DNA of 64,000 bases from Sindora glabra (GCA_020226215.1 CM035235.1:5655151-5719150); one strand, 5' to 3'; shown: positions 24,407-38,351, counted from the first letter of the stretch. The notes: generated by a model not told the origin, from the letters alone. Made by a program: numbers and translations.

Positions 24407-25024
24407 GGTTACATTTTACACAATTATTTGATAAATTATCTGATAATTAATAAATTACTTAATAATTAATAAGTTAACTGATAATTGATAAATTAATTAA
24501 AATATTTCATAAAATTAACTGTTTAATTAATTAAAATTATAAAATAATATAAAAGAACGTATTAATAGAAATATATATATAATTAAAATAATTTTTATTT
24601 ATTTAAAAATAAAATTATATTAATATAATTAAAAAATTTAAAATAAAAGTATAGTTTCTAATATTTTATAAATTTATATATTCATTTACTTATCTAATTT
24701 TTATTTAATTATTTATTATAAAATTATAATTACTTAAAATATGATTAATTATATTTTATAAAAATTATTTAAATTTATATTATAAAAGGTGTGAGTTGTA
24801 AATTAATAAAAAAAAATAAGGATAGATTTGAAAAGAATTTAAAAAAGGAATAACTTATAAGTTATAAGTTATTATAGGTAACTTATTAAATCAGAATTTA
24901 TAAACTACCTGGAGTAATTTATAAGTTAGTACGAAAAATACCTTTGAAATTAACTTATAACTTATAACTTATTAATCAGATTAATAAGTTATAAGTTAAC
25001 TTATTTATTGTGCAAAATAGAATC
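24407..25024. mobile_element. 618-bp MITE, Tourist-like, in copy A
   Basis: Flanked by TTA at 24404-24406 and 25025-25027. Ends GGTTACATTTTACACAA and, reverse-complemented, GATTCTATTTTGCACAA. Copy B runs straight through the site (TATATTTAAAATTAAA near 36,883). A 3-bp TTA duplication is typical of PIF/Harbinger Tourist MITEs. The interior is full of AAGTTAACTTATAACTTATA-type motifs and has no transposase. The same family occurs at 12722-13260. Confidence 0.75.
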
Positions 25025-25295
25025 TTAAAAAAATTAAAATTAATCTAAATAAAAAACTATCATTAAATATAAAAATAATAAAATAAATTTATAAAATTCA
25101 ATTAATAGATGTAAATAATTTTAAATTTTATTTTTAATATATATAATATTTTTATATTTGAAATATAAGGCTCAACTTTTACGATGAAAAGGCAGGTAGG
25201 AAAAGGAATTCAAAATACGTTTACACTCTCTAGTTCAAAATTATAATACAAAATTATGTTTAGGGGGAAAAAATAGTTTATATATATATACACAC

Positions 25296-25468
25296 GATGA
25301 ATTCTATTGCACCCTTATGGATTTGGTATCCATAGGGGTATAGCAAAATCTAAACTATTAGATGATATTACAAAAAATTTTAATAAAAATTAATAATTTT
25401 ATCTAATAATTTTTATTTTATCACATTCGTATAGGTACCAAATTCATAGGAGTACTATGAAAATCACT
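25296..25468. mobile_element. 173-bp MITE with 9-bp target duplication, in copy A
   Basis: Flanked by TATACACAC at 25287-25295 and 25469-25477. The inverted arms of about 55 bp include TTATGGATTTGGTATCCATA against CTATGAATTTGGTACCTATA. Copy B has the empty site with one TATACACAC (37,151). A 9-bp duplication and long arms suggest a Mutator-like MITE. The flanks are a CA repeat, so the exact duplication length is slightly uncertain. Confidence 0.78.
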
Positions 25469-25789
25469 TATACACACACACACCAATATTCATACATAAG
25501 GAGGTATCATGGGCCTTTTTTTTTTTATGGTTAAAAGTAGATTTAATTAAGATCTGAGGAAGGAGGTCGAATTTAGGATGAAAATAAATTAAGTTAAATC
25601 AATTTCTAACATAAATAGATTAGATTTATTTCAATTTTTTTTATTTTTGTTTAATTTGTGACACATTTGAACATTAAAATTTTGGCTTATCTTCATTTGT
25701 TTATAAAATTAAAAAAGCATTACCTATCTTTATTGGTTTATTTTGATTTAATTATTGAAATCTAAATAACTCCTTGATGTGTATATATA

Positions 25790-26329
25790 GGGGTGATCAA
25801 AATTATTCAAACCGCTCTTAACCGATCGACCAAACCCGAAGTTAGTCGATTAAGAATAGTTAATGTATTATTATCAGTTAAGAATAGAAAGAAAAATTTA
25901 TATAAATTTCAGGTGGTCAGTTAATTGTAGGTGTAAATTCTTAACCGCAATTAACCGATTTAACTAACATTAATTAAAATTTATATTAATTTTTTTGTTT
26001 AAAAATTCATATTTAAAATTTTATTAATCATTTTATAATTTAATACTTAATTACTTTTTATTATAGTTATATTAATAAGATTATGGTATTAATATGTATT
26101 TATAAATTAATTTTAACATTTAAATCAATTTGTTTAGGTATTTTTAAAAAAAAATTAAAATTTTAAACTGTTCTAAACCGAATCTAACCAATCGAAATCG
26201 AAATTTTGATTAAATTCGATTAAAGTTATCCAATTGGGTTCGGTCGATTGAAAAAAATACTTTTCGATTAAGATCGATCGATTTAAAAAATTATCTTAAC
26301 CACCCTTAACCGACTGATGATCACCCTTA
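25790..26329. mobile_element. 540-bp element with 10-bp target duplication, in copy A
   Basis: Begins GGGGTGATCA and ends TGATCACCCTTA, flanked on both sides by TGTATATATA (25780-25789 and 26330-26339). Subterminal AACCGATCGACC and TTAACCGACTGATGA motifs resemble a common class of plant repeats with AACCGA words. Copy B reads through at about 37,469. No coding capacity. The superfamily (hAT or Mutator) is not settled. Confidence 0.75.
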
Positions 26330-26860
26330 TGTATATATACCATAAACAAATTCTAAATCAAAAAAATATAATAATAATTTTGTAAATTAAATAAGACATT
26401 AAATAAGAATTTGTCTATAATTTTATGAAATTCTTAGTAATTTAATACAACAAATTATAATCATATTTATTTAAAATAAAAAATATTAAATGACATAATA
26501 ATATAAAATTATCACTTACAAAGATTAATGGTTGAGTTGAAGAAGGAGAAAGTGAGAGAATGATAAAAAATGTTAATTATAATGCAATTATGTCAATTAA
26601 TTTAAGATTATTAGATTTGATTATGGTAACACATTAATTAAATAAGATAGCCTAATATACTAATAAACTAAGCATAAAGTTAAATAGGCTATGCCTATTT
26701 AATAGACAAGTCAATATATTGATCTAGGTTTGATTTATTTAATTAAATAAATAAGTCCAAAACATAGGCCACTCATAAACAATTTCATATATTTTCACCC
26801 CTAATTAAATTTCAAGGCATTCCAAATCTAGTAAAGGGCATTAAATTCAATCTTTGAAGA

Positions 26861-27084
26861 TAAATTTGTTGGGAAATTTTTATTATTTATTGCTTCCACT
26901 TAAATAAGGATCTGTCTCGTATATGATAAAAATGATATAGAGATACCCTAAGTATAAAAAAAAATTATTGAGCTCAAACTACATAATTAAATTTGGATTT
27001 GAATGTAATGCTTTTAATATTTGAAGGAGGTTCAAGTAATTTTCATTAACATCAAAGAATGTGAAAAGTAAATTTCTCTAAGTA
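26861..27084 (+). repeat. Unit A1 of a tandem repeat of about 225 bp
   Basis: Begins TAAATTTGTTGGGAA and carries GCTTCCACTTAAATA, GAGATACCCTAAGT, TGGATTTGAATGTAATGC and GGAGGTTCAAGTAATTTTC. Further units are at 33457-33684, 33685-34865 (interrupted by a TIR element), 37983-38209 and 38210 onward. Each unit opens with TAAATTTGTT or a close variant. No coding content or known family was recognised. Confidence 0.8.
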
Positions 27085-27089
27085 TAAAT

Positions 27090-27478
27090 TGTAACTGCCT
27101 TGAACGTTGGTAACAAAACTAACATTCAAATTTGTTTTTAGTGGTCCGTAAAATTAGGAACCATATCATGGTTTGTTGAACCACCGAGATACACGATCTT
27201 TTTTATAGAAAAGGGCTCCAACGTGTAATTAAAAGGAAACATAGGGTCGTCAAGCTCAACTACCTGCTATGAAACTTCTTTCAGCCAATTACACCATCTT
27301 TAAAAGGTAAAACAAAGTCTGGAAGCATCTCATGCATTGGTAGATAGCATTTTCATGTCAAAATTAATATGGTAATAATTGGAGGCAAGCTTTGAATTTT
27401 AAAAATCTTCTTAAGTAGTTTTTCTTTATGCATTTAGACTATATATATGTGCGTGTTTTGTATATCATTATGCTTACA
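27090..27478 (+). repeat. 5' LTR of the copia element (389 bp)
   Basis: Starts TGTAACTGCC and ends CTTACA. It pairs along its length with the 3' LTR apart from that copy's 38-bp duplication and microsatellite. Confidence 0.92.
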
Positions 27479-27480
27479 TT

Positions 27481-27492
27481 TGGTATCAAAGC
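27481..27492 (+). other. Primer-binding site, tRNA-iMet type
   Basis: TGGTATCAAAGC, two bases after the 5' LTR. It differs by one base from the TGGTATCAGAGC used by most plant copia elements, which prime from initiator methionine tRNA. Confidence 0.9.
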
Positions 27493-28689
27493 TTGCTTAG
27501 AACCTCTGCTTTGCTATGTATAATTTCTCTATGTTACATGCTTTTAGAATGCATATGTTGAATTTTCGGGTTATATTTTGAAGGTTGTTTTTATGTTTCT
27601 TTTAAGAACAAAAATTAATTACCCATAAAATTCTAGAGGATTAGGCTTTGGAAGCATTTAAAAATATGTTTAAAACTACAAGACATGGCCAAGTTTTATT
27701 TCTAGTTGAAATTGGGTTGGGTTAACCCGGCTAGAGGTTATGGATGATCCTCTACAGAGTCGAAATCCAAAAATGTGTAGTAAAGGATTGGATCCTCTAC
27801 TTTTGGGATGGCAGCACTGACTGCTGACCGCTTGGACATGAGGCTTGCTTGCTATCAAAAGGTTATTTTTCTTTCATTAATTGTTGCATTGTTTCTTAAC
27901 AATTAATTTGTCCAAATTTTATTTGAAATTTTTGTCCAAATTTTGTATAAATAATTATGTCACTTAAGTTTATGCTTACTACTTAAACACTATTTTTGGC
28001 ATTATTTTAGCAAATTTGGACTAAATTGATTAGGAGAATTTTAATTAATTGATTATTCACATTTGGTCTAGTTGATTAATTAATTAATTATTCAATTTTC
28101 ATTATGTTAAGCTTGTTTATGCATTAATGTTTGGTCATATACAAGTATTTAGTTAAATTTAAGATGCCATATGATTAGTATAATTTTAGTTTAATTAGAA
28201 TTTAGCCATAGTACCTCTAATTATTATAAAATTATACATTGAGTGTTATAATCATATGTAGGAAAAATGACATCAAATTGTAATTAATCATATCTAATAT
28301 GATAGTCATTATCCAACAAGAATACTATCATATTTTATATAATTAATTAGGGTAGGATGGTCAATTTTTCTTTACCTTAATTTGCCCACAAGAATTAAGA
28401 TAGAGGACATAATTTACTAATTTTACCAATTTGTACATGAGCCTAATTAAATAAAATTAAGCCCATAAGCAGTTTTATTTGCTACTAATACCATGGTTAA
28501 TAGATATGTTTTGCATTGGTAAAACATGTCATATGGAATGCTTAATTGCCTCATATTATTGACATAGCATATAAATTTTATACAACTTTTCAACCTTTGA
28601 ATATCTTTAATTTTTAAGTTCCTGAATTGACTGGTGATAATTATAAAATATAAAAGGAGAATATTCTTCTCCAATTAGGTGGATGGACG

Positions 28690-29370
28690 TTGATGATGCG
28701 ATTAAAAAAGATGAACTTCCTAAACATACAGACACTAACAGTACATTTGCAATAGTACTTTATAAGTGCTGGGAGCGATCAAATTACCTCAATATGATGT
28801 ATATCAAAACTAAAATATTTGCTAATGTTCGTAGGTCTATCGGAGAGCATCAGAATGTTTGAAATTTGCTCAAAGCTATTGATGAACAATTTGAAACCTC
28901 ATATAAGGCTTTGACAAGCACCCTAATGATGAGGTTATCATCCATGAAGCTTACTGGCATAACAAGTGGGTGAGAACACATTATGCAAATGAAGGATATA
29001 ACAACTCAATTGAAAATACTTAAGGTTAAGATATATAAGTTTTTCCTTGTACACTACATCTTGAATTCTTTACCGCCTCCGTATAGACCTTTCAAAATTT
29101 TTTACAGCACATATAAGGAAAAATGGACAATTAATGAACTTTCATCTATGTGTGTATAGGAAAAGGAAAGGCTTATAGGAGAAATGAGAGAAAGTGCACA
29201 TATGGTAATATAAGGAAAAAATAACAAACAATCCAAACTAAAGGGAAAAGGCAATACACCTATCTTAGGTGACATAAAGAAGAAGTCCAAGCATTTCTTT
29301 TGGAAAAAGAAAGGACACATGAAAAAAGACTGCATTAAACACAAGGTGTGCCTTGACAAGAAAGGTATCT
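28690..29370 (+). pseudogene. Broken gag of the copia element (UBN2-type)
   Basis: Reading frames give YKCWERSNYLNMMYI, LLKAIDEQFETSYKALTS and FFLVHYILNSLPPPYRPF, all recognisable copia gag wording, with several in-frame stops. In the CCHC knuckle near 29,285-29,335 the first two cysteine positions read His and Trp, while GHMKKDC is kept. Nucleic-acid binding by this knuckle would be lost. Confidence 0.85.
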
Positions 29371-29829
29371 CAATCTCACACTTTTATTACGAATCTAATA
29401 TGATAGATTTTAGCAGTGACACATGGTAGATTGATTTTAGTTCTACAATCAATATCTCTAACACATTACAAGGCTTTCTAAACCAAAAGAAACCACTAGG
29501 CAGTAAGCAGTACATCTATTCAAGCAACAAGATGGGCTTACTAATTGAAGTTATAGGAACTTACAAATTAATTTTAGATCCTAGCTTTAGTTTGATCTTA
29601 GAAAGGACCTTTTATGTACCAAGTTTCTTTAGAAACTTTTACCCTTTAGATACTTTTTAAAATTTTTAAATAATATGTTTAAGTTATTTTGTAAATCTAA
29701 TATTATTAGCAATGGTACAATTTCTAATGATTTTTTTTAATTTAATTACAAGACAGTATATTTAATAATTCAATGCAAGTTTCTAGTAGCATAGGTGTTA
29801 AAAGATGTGTTATTAATAAAGATTCCTCT

Positions 29830-30700
29830 ACGTTATAGCACCAAAGGCTCGGTCATATCTCAATAAAGAGGGTGAAAAGTTAGTAAAAGATGGAATACTT
29901 AGTACACTTAATTTTACTAACTTTGATACCTATATAGACTACATTAAGGGAAAGTAAACTAACAAGACTAAGAAATGTGTTAAGAAGAGTACTACTATTT
30001 TAAAAATTATACATATAGATATTTGTAGTCTAGATTTAGACTTTAGTAGTTCAAAATACTTTATTACCTTTATTAATGATTACTCATGATGCATATATCT
30101 CTATCTATTAAATAATAAGAATGAAGTATTTAATGCCTTTAAAGTTTTTAAGGCAGAAGTAGAGAAACAATGTGATAAATAAATTAAAATATTGTGATCA
30201 GATAGAGGTGGTGAGTATTATAGTAGATACCCTAAAAATGGATAAGTATCAAGTCTATTTGCTAGATTTCTTCAAGAGTATCAGGTCCATTTGCTAGATT
30301 TCTTTAAAAGCATGAGATTGTTGCCCAATACACCATGCTTAGGTCTCTAAACCAAAATAGTATAGCTAAAAGAAGAAATTGAACATTGTTAGAGATGGTG
30401 CAAAGCATGCTTAATAGCTCCAAGATTTCTAAGTCTTTGTGGACTAAAACCCTTAAAATAGTTGTGTATATCCTTAACTAGGTTCCAACTAAGGCTATTG
30501 AAAAAAAAATCCATTTAAGTTGTTCAAACGTTGGAAACCAAGTTTAAGACATATCTGCATTTGGGGACACCTATCCAAGGTTAAGTTTTATAATCCATAA
30601 GAGAAGAAGGACCATACATGGATACTTCATAGGGTATGTTGAAAGGTCCACAAGACACAAATTCTATTGTCCATCTCATAGCACTAGGATTTTGGAATAA
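29830..30700 (+). pseudogene. Broken integrase of the copia element
   Basis: A pre-integrase piece (RLGHIS, VKDGILSTLNF) is followed by core fragments HIDICSLDLDF, YFITFINDYS and SDRGGEY, which carry the first two acidic catalytic positions. A 32-bp tandem duplication at 30,261-30,324 and several stops break the frame. Confidence 0.85.
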
Positions 30701-31169
30701 AAAAATGTAAAATTTCTTGAAAATAACTTAATCAATAGGAGTGATCAAATTCAACATCTAAATACTAAACGTGATTATTTTAGTTCTTAAGGTTCCACAC
30801 TAAATGATAGATTAGTTATGATCCATGCCAATATGAATAGGTATTAAACGGCTAATCATTGAGGATCCACAACCAGCTGGCTATGACTAGGTTAATCCAA
30901 TTATTGAACAATTACTAGAAACTGTTAAGTAATCAATTAAGAAATGTGCTTCCCAAAAGGATGTTAACCTAACATTAAGAAGATCAACTAGGGAAAAGAG
31001 GTCAGTAATTTCTAGTGACTATATTATGTACCTACAAGGGTTTGCCTACAATATAAAAGTTAAAAATAACCCTGAGACGTTTTCACAAGCCATCAACTGT
31101 AGAAAATCTGAACTACAGTACAATACTATGAAGAAAGAGATGAATTTTATAGCATCTAATAAAGTCTAA

Positions 31170-31790
31170 GATCTTGTTAAGTTGCCTAGTGGTTCAAAAG
31201 CCATTAAGTATAAGTGGGTTTATAAGATAAAAAAGAACTCATTAGGCAATATTGAAAGATATAGGGCAAGACTTATGATCAAGAGATTCACTCAAAAGGA
31301 AAGAATTGATTACATAGAAACATTTTCACCTGTATCTAAGAAAGATTTCCTCCATGTAATCTTGGCATTAGTTGCCCATTTTAATCTAAAACTGCATCAA
31401 ATGGATGTGAAAATGGCATTCTTCAATATAAATATAAAGGAAGAGGTATATATTAAACAATCTAAAGGATTCTCCTTTAATGCTGATGAGCACTTAGTGT
31501 GCAAGCTTAAAAAATTCATATATGGATTGAAATAGGCCTCTCGCTAATGTTATCTCCTTATTTGGATTTATGGAAAATGTCATGGACCAGTGTATATATT
31601 AGAAGGCTAGTGGGAGTGTGTTATATATAAATGGTATACTACTTGCAGCCAATGATAAGGGATTACTATATGAGATCAAATAGTTTTTCTTTAAGAATTT
31701 TGACATGAAGGATATGGCAAGACATCTTATGTAATTGGCATTAAGATCCATAAGGATAGAACTCAATGTATTTTGAGTCTATAATAAGAA
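31170..31790 (+). pseudogene. Broken reverse transcriptase (RVT_2) of the copia element
   Basis: An uninterrupted stretch at 31182-31535 shows KYKWVYKIKKNSLGNIERY, ARLMIKRFTQKERIDYIETF and HQMDVKMAFFN, all standard copia RT blocks. Stops flank it on both sides. At the catalytic Asp-Asp box (about 31,630) the pair reads Asn-Gly, so the polymerase would be inactive even without the stops. Confidence 0.92.
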
Positions 31791-31899
31791 ATCTATATCA
31801 ATAAAGTCTTAGAGAGATTTTAAATAAAAAATTGTTCATCAAGTGTAACACCTATTATAAAGCGTGATTGGTTTAACTTGAATCAATACTCGAAGAACG

Positions 31900-32641
31900 A
31901 TTTAAAAAGGGAACAAATGCAAAACATTTCATATGCTTCAGTTGTTGAAAGCCTTACGTATACTTAGCTTTATACAAAACCTGACATTGTATTCACAGTT
32001 GGAATGTCAGGGAGATATCAAAGTAATTCCAGAATAGATCACTGGAAAGTTGTAAAGAAGGTGATAAGGTATCTTAAAGGTACTAAAAACTACATGCTAA
32101 TGTATAAACGGACTAAGAACCTTAAGTATTTGGCTACTTAGATTTGAATTTCATCGAATGTGTTGATTCATGAAAGTTAAAATCAGGATAGATTTTCATG
32201 TTTGCTGACAAACGTATGTCATGGAGGAGCTCAAAGTAGGCTTTAACTGCTACTTATGGAGGAGCGCAAAGTAGGCTTTAACTGCTACTTCTACCATAAA
32301 GGCTGACTTCGTATCTTGATTTAAGGCAATTTCACATGGTGTATGATTAAAGAACTTTATTTCTAAGCTTAGAATTATGGATTCAATTTCTAGACCATTA
32401 AGAATTTATTGTGATAATTCAACCATAATTTTTTTGGTTAAAAATAATAAAAGTGATAGTTAAAGTAAGCACATTAACATTAAGTACTTAGCCATTCAAG
32501 AACATATAAGAGAAAATAAAGTTATCACTAAACATGTTTGCACTGAGTTAATGATAGCTAATCTTTTAATAAAAAGTATGCCACCATCGGTGTTTAAAGA
32601 TCATGTATCTAAGATGGGACTTAGTACCATATTGAGTTTAT
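31900..32641 (+). pseudogene. Broken RNase H and C-terminal region of the copia element
   Basis: Fragments include YTKPDIVFTVGMSGRYQS, KVIRYLKGTKNYML, CDNSTIIFLVKNNKS (about 32,410) and TELMIANLLIKSMPP, ending close to GLSTILSL at 32,641. A 35-bp tandem duplication at 32,221-32,290 and several stops disrupt it. Confidence 0.87.
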
Positions 32642-32919
32642 GATGAATAAATATGATATATCATTTATAGTAAAGCTCTTATTCAATTTGAGTTATTTTT
32701 CTTATTTTAATGTGTACATTTATATTTAGAGAAAAGTAACATTTAGAGGACCTGGAAAAAGCATAAAGCTTATTCATTAAGTTAGGGTAGGTTAAGGGAG
32801 CAGTTGCATCGTAATGTATGGAAGGTAACACTCACATATAAAGGACCTACTGCTTTAGTTCGTGCATCAAGTTTTCTCTTCTTTAAAGTATATTTATGTT
32901 TACAAATCAAGTGGAAGAA

Positions 32920-33456
<537 letters not shown>

Positions 33457-33684
33457 TAAATTTGTTAGGAAGAATTTATTATTTACCATTCCTGCTCAAA
33501 TAAGAAGTATTCTCATACCTAATAAAAACGATGCGGAGATACCCTAAGTGTAAAAAAAATGGAATTGAGATTAAACTGCATATTTAAATATGGATTTGAA
33601 TGTATTTTAATCTTTGAAGGAGGTTCAAGTATTTTTCACTAACATTAAAGAATGTCAAAGTGTATTTCTATAAAAACATAAGTA
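33457..33684 (+). repeat. Unit A2 of the tandem repeat of about 225 bp
   Basis: Follows the copia 3' LTR directly; its first five bases are the 3' copy of the target duplication. It was therefore next to unit A1 before the retrotransposon inserted exactly at the unit junction. Confidence 0.8.
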
Positions 33685-34865
33685 TAAATTTGTTAGGAGG
33701 AGGAGTTTACATTTACTACTTCTACCTAAATATGAATTAATCTCACACTTGATAAAATTATCACAGAAATACCTTTAGCGTATATATATGGATTTGAATG
33801 TAATGCTTTCAATCTTAGAGGGAGGTTCAAGTAATTTTCAACAACATGAAATAATGTCAATGTAAATTTCTTTAAAGGAGTGTTTGGTTCAAAGGGTATT
33901 TTTCACTTTCCCGTGAATATTTCACGGGAATGTTATATTTTCATGTTTAGTTTAATTTTTCAAAAAATATACCCAAAAATGTCGGAACTAAATTTTTTCA
34001 TAAAATATTTTCATGGGGGGAGATGGGTATCCCACATTCCTATCCCATGAGAATATTGATACTAAAGAAAAAAATAATTTTACTCTCGTTCTTCTATACC
34101 TTTATTTATAAATATATATAAATAATATTTTTAATCATTAATATAAATAATATATCATCCATTTATAAATATATATATAAATAATATTTTTTACAAAAAA
34201 TATTTATTGATAAAATAAATGAACACTTAATTTCTTTTCTTATCTACATAAAAAAAATAGATAAAAAAAAGAACATTTAAAGATAAAATATGTGATTATT
34301 ATATTTTAATTATTTAAAAATTTAAATTTTTTTATTTTTTCAATTTAAATTTAAAAGAGATTATTTCTTTTCTTTCTCTCTTATTTTCTTTTCAAAGAAA
34401 ATAAGAGATTTTTGTCAATAATGGAAAAATTACTTATTTATTTTATATAATTAATAATATGAAAATTCAAATTCAAATTCTTAAAAATTTTAATATTTTA
34501 TATATTAAATTATTTATTATATTTTAATCAAATATAATTTAAATTATTAATTTATTAAGTCTTCAAAAGTCTTTATTCATATATTTTTAATTAAATCTAT
34601 AATTTATTTCAATTTATAACAAAAAATTGATAAGAATATTTTTTGAAAAAGTAATAAGATTCTTAGGAATATAAAGTGTGAACTAAACATGAGAATATAG
34701 TATGTTTGGAAATATGAAAAAATATTCTTAAAAATATTTGTATTGAATTAAAATAAGAATCTTACATTCCCAATAATCACAAACTTGGAAATCACATTTT
34801 CAGAAATATACGCTTTCCTAAAAATGTAAGATTTCGTGAACTAAACGCTCCCTAAAATATAAGTA
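33685..34865 (+). repeat. Unit A3 of the tandem repeat, split by a TIR element
   Basis: About 190 bp of unit sequence once the 987-bp element at 33871-34857 is removed. It ends at another TAAATTTGTT (34866), after which the sequence leaves the repeat. Confidence 0.7.
33871..34857. mobile_element. TIR element, 987 bp, family member 2, in copy A
   Basis: The left end TTTAAAGGAGTGTTTGGTTC and the reverse-complemented right end TTTTAGGGAGCGTTTAGTTC match at most positions. It shares end wording and internal blocks with the element at 20092-21231. It interrupts the third 225-bp unit. No open frame of note, so it is non-autonomous; the superfamily is not settled. Confidence 0.7.
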
Positions 34866-37800
34866 TAAATTTGTTAATTAATTAATTTTCAAAAATGAAG
34901 ATTAACAATTTTTTAGCATTTTTTATTCTTTATTGAAAACTCACATTCCCATATCTCTTAATATTTAATCTATATATGCTCGCTTTTTTAATTTTTTAAA
35001 AATATACACTCATGCTTTTTATTTTACTCATTTATTTTTTGCTACAAGGAGGATAATGTGGGTTGAAATCTTATATACGCTTTTATTTATAAGAATTTTA
35101 TTTAAATGATGCATATTTATATATATATATCATATTATAATTTCTTTATAAGAATTAAATATATTTAATTATTTTTATTTTATTTATTTAATTATAATTT
35201 ATTTATATCTTATTATCTTTATCATATTTATCTATATTTTATTATTTACATAAAATGAAATCTTAATGATATAGTGACATCCAATATTATTTCTAAAATA
35301 TTTTTTTTGTTTGCGTGTGTCGATTAGTTTGAACATAAAATTTTGTGTATTAAGAGATTTATCTCCAACATATTGCCCAAAAAAATTTACTCTATATTCT
35401 AAGATTAGGAACAAAGTATTTCATAAATAATTTAATATTATTAAAATATATATTATAATAAAAAATATTTCATATTTTAAATTTTATTACCAAAATTATA
35501 ATTTAAAATTTATATAAGAAAATTTTTAATTTATCAAAATTTTTCTATCAAATATTTTTAAAAAAATACAAAGTATTCTAATTTAAATTTTATTTTTAAA
35601 ATATAATTACCAAAAATTTTAATAAAAATATCAAAAATTGATATTATTTAATTATTTATCAACAAAAGATATTATAATATATAAAAAAATGATATGCATA
35701 AATGTGCAAAAAAGTAATTTTATGAATAATGAAATCATCAATCAATGATGGATCTATTTGGTGTATTGTGCGCACAATGCACAAATAATTTTTTTTTGGG
35801 TCACATACATATATGTATATTATATATTTTACCCCCATAATTTATACAATATTGTCCCATATGTATCCACTGCGTCAATAGGAAGAAAAAGTTTACTTTA
35901 ATAAAAAAAATTAAAATTCTACTTATTATATATATATTGAGAGGGATATTAAAAATAATTATATATATACTATATAAATTTTTGAATAAGAATTTAAATT
36001 TAAATATTTGTATGTATATATTACTCTCCACAAATTATAGTTTTTGAATCTATTATCAATTCATTTCACTACTTTTACAGTTTACTATAAAATGACCATT
36101 TCCTAATAAATAAATATTTTCATTTCATATTGCTTATTTAAACAATTTTTACCTTTTTTTTAATTCTATTGTAACATACCAAATGCATCTTTATTTGATG
36201 AAATAATTATTTTCTAGTAAATAATTCCAACTACTTACCAAACAAAATTTCTACCCACGACCTTTTCAAATATTAACTCCATCTTTTAACAAACACAATC
36301 CTATACAACACATCAATGAAAATTTAAAATTCTAACTTCTGCTGACGAAAGAAAATTCATAAATAAAATCAACTGACTAATTAAATTAGCAATGATATAT
36401 GTATTAAAAATAAATTTTAAATATAAATTAAAAATGATCAATTAAATATAGCATAATATAATAAATTTTTGAAATTCAATCTAATAAATTTAAATGATTT
36501 AAAATTTAATTTCAAATCTTATTTTTATACATATAATATTTTTATAATTAAATCTAAAACTGATAAAAGATAGCCGTCACATAAATTAAAATTGTAGACA
36601 TGTACAATCTCAAGTCAAAGAACATCAGCGTGCCATAATTACGGACCTACTTTGCCGTAATGCACAAGACATAATAATAACAAAAACAAATTGTAGAGAT
36701 GTGGGCAGAAAGGGGAATGGTCAATGAGGATTTGCCCTAAATTTTGCAGAGCATTGTGCACCAAATTCGTATCTTGTGAGGATAAGATCTCCATCCTTTC
36801 GCGTCTTCTTGTACATTTGGTTTATGTTCGGCAACAATGGAGACCCTTCCGGCGTATATTTGAAACATCAATTATGCATATATTTAAAATTAAATTTTTA
36901 ATATAAATAAAAATATCATTAAATATAAGATAATAAAATAAGTTTATAAAATTCATTTAATAGATATGAAAATTTTTTAATCTAATTTGAAATTTAATTT
37001 TTAATATATATAATATTTCTGTATTTGAAATATCAGGCTCAACTTTCACGACGAAATTGCCTGGTAGGGAAAGGGATTCAAGATACGTTTACACTCTATA
37101 GTTCAACACTATAATACAAAATTATGTTTAGAGAAAAGAACAGTTTAATATATACACACACCAATATTCATACAAAAGGAAGTAGCACGGGCCATTTTTA
37201 TTTTTTCATTTTTCATGGTGAAGAGTAGATTTAACTGAGATCCGAGGAAGGAGGCCGAGTTTAGGGTGAAAATAAATTAAGTTAAATCAGGTCCTAACAT
37301 AAATAGATTAGATTTATTTTATTTTTTATTTGTATTTAATTTGTGACATATTTGAATGTTGAAATTTTGGCTTATCTTAATTTGTTTATAAAATCAAAAA
37401 GGCATTACTTGTATTTTTTTATTTATTTCAACTTAATTATTGAAATCTAAATAACTCCTTGATAGGTATATATACCATAAATAGATCCTTAATAAAAAAA
37501 TAGAGTAATAATTTTGTGAAATAAATAAGACATTAAATAAAAATTTGTCTATAATTTTATGAAATTCTTAGTAATTTAATATGATAAACTATAGTCATAT
37601 TTATTTAAATAAAAAAATTAAATGACATAATAATATAAAGTCATTACTCACAAATTTTAAAATTCTAAGAAGATTGATGGTTGAGTTGAAGAGGGAAAAA
37701 GTAAGAAAATGATAAAAAAAATGGTAATTGTAATACAACTATATCAATCAATTTAAGATTATTAGATTTGATTATGGTAACACATTATTTAAATAAGTTG

Positions 37801-37982
37801 GCCTGATATACTAACAAACTAAGTATAAAGTTAAATAAGTTAAGCCTATTTAAATAAATCAATTCAAACTTTTAGCTAGTCAAAACATAGGTCACTTGTA
37901 AACAATTTAATATATTTTCACCCCTAACAGAGTTCCAAGGCATTCCAAATATGGTAAAGGGTATTAAATTCAATCTTTGAAG

Positions 37983-38351
37983 ATGCATTTGTTATGAAAT
38001 TTTTATCATTCATTGCTTCCACTTAAATAGGGATTAGTCTCATATGTATCAAGAATGATATGGAGATACCCCAAGTGCAAAAAAAATAATAATAATTGAG
38101 ATCAAACTATATAATTATATTTGGATTTGAATGTAATGCTTTAGTCTTTGAGGGAGGTTCAAGAACTTCACTAACATCAAAGAATGTGAAAAATAAATTT
38201 CTCTAGGTATAAATTTGTTGGGAAGAATTTATTATGTGCTATTCCCGGTCAATAAGAAGTATTTATACCTAATAAAAATGATAAAGAGATGCCCTAAGTG
38301 CAAAAAAAAAAGTGATTGAGATCAAATTGCATATTTAAATATGGATTTGAA
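37983..38351 (+). repeat. Units B1 and partial B2 of the tandem repeat in copy B
   Basis: B1 (37983-38209) is complete; B2 starts at 38210 and is cut after about 142 bp by the petD insert. Sequence resumes after the insert at the next TAAATTTGTT (38748), so about 80 bp of B2 were lost at the insertion. Confidence 0.75.

Noticed and set aside
24215..24469. 84-codon open frame in duplication copy A
   Set aside because: The same region in copy B (from about 36,693) loses the frame by a one-base deletion, and the A frame runs into a MITE after residue 60. It is not conserved as protein.
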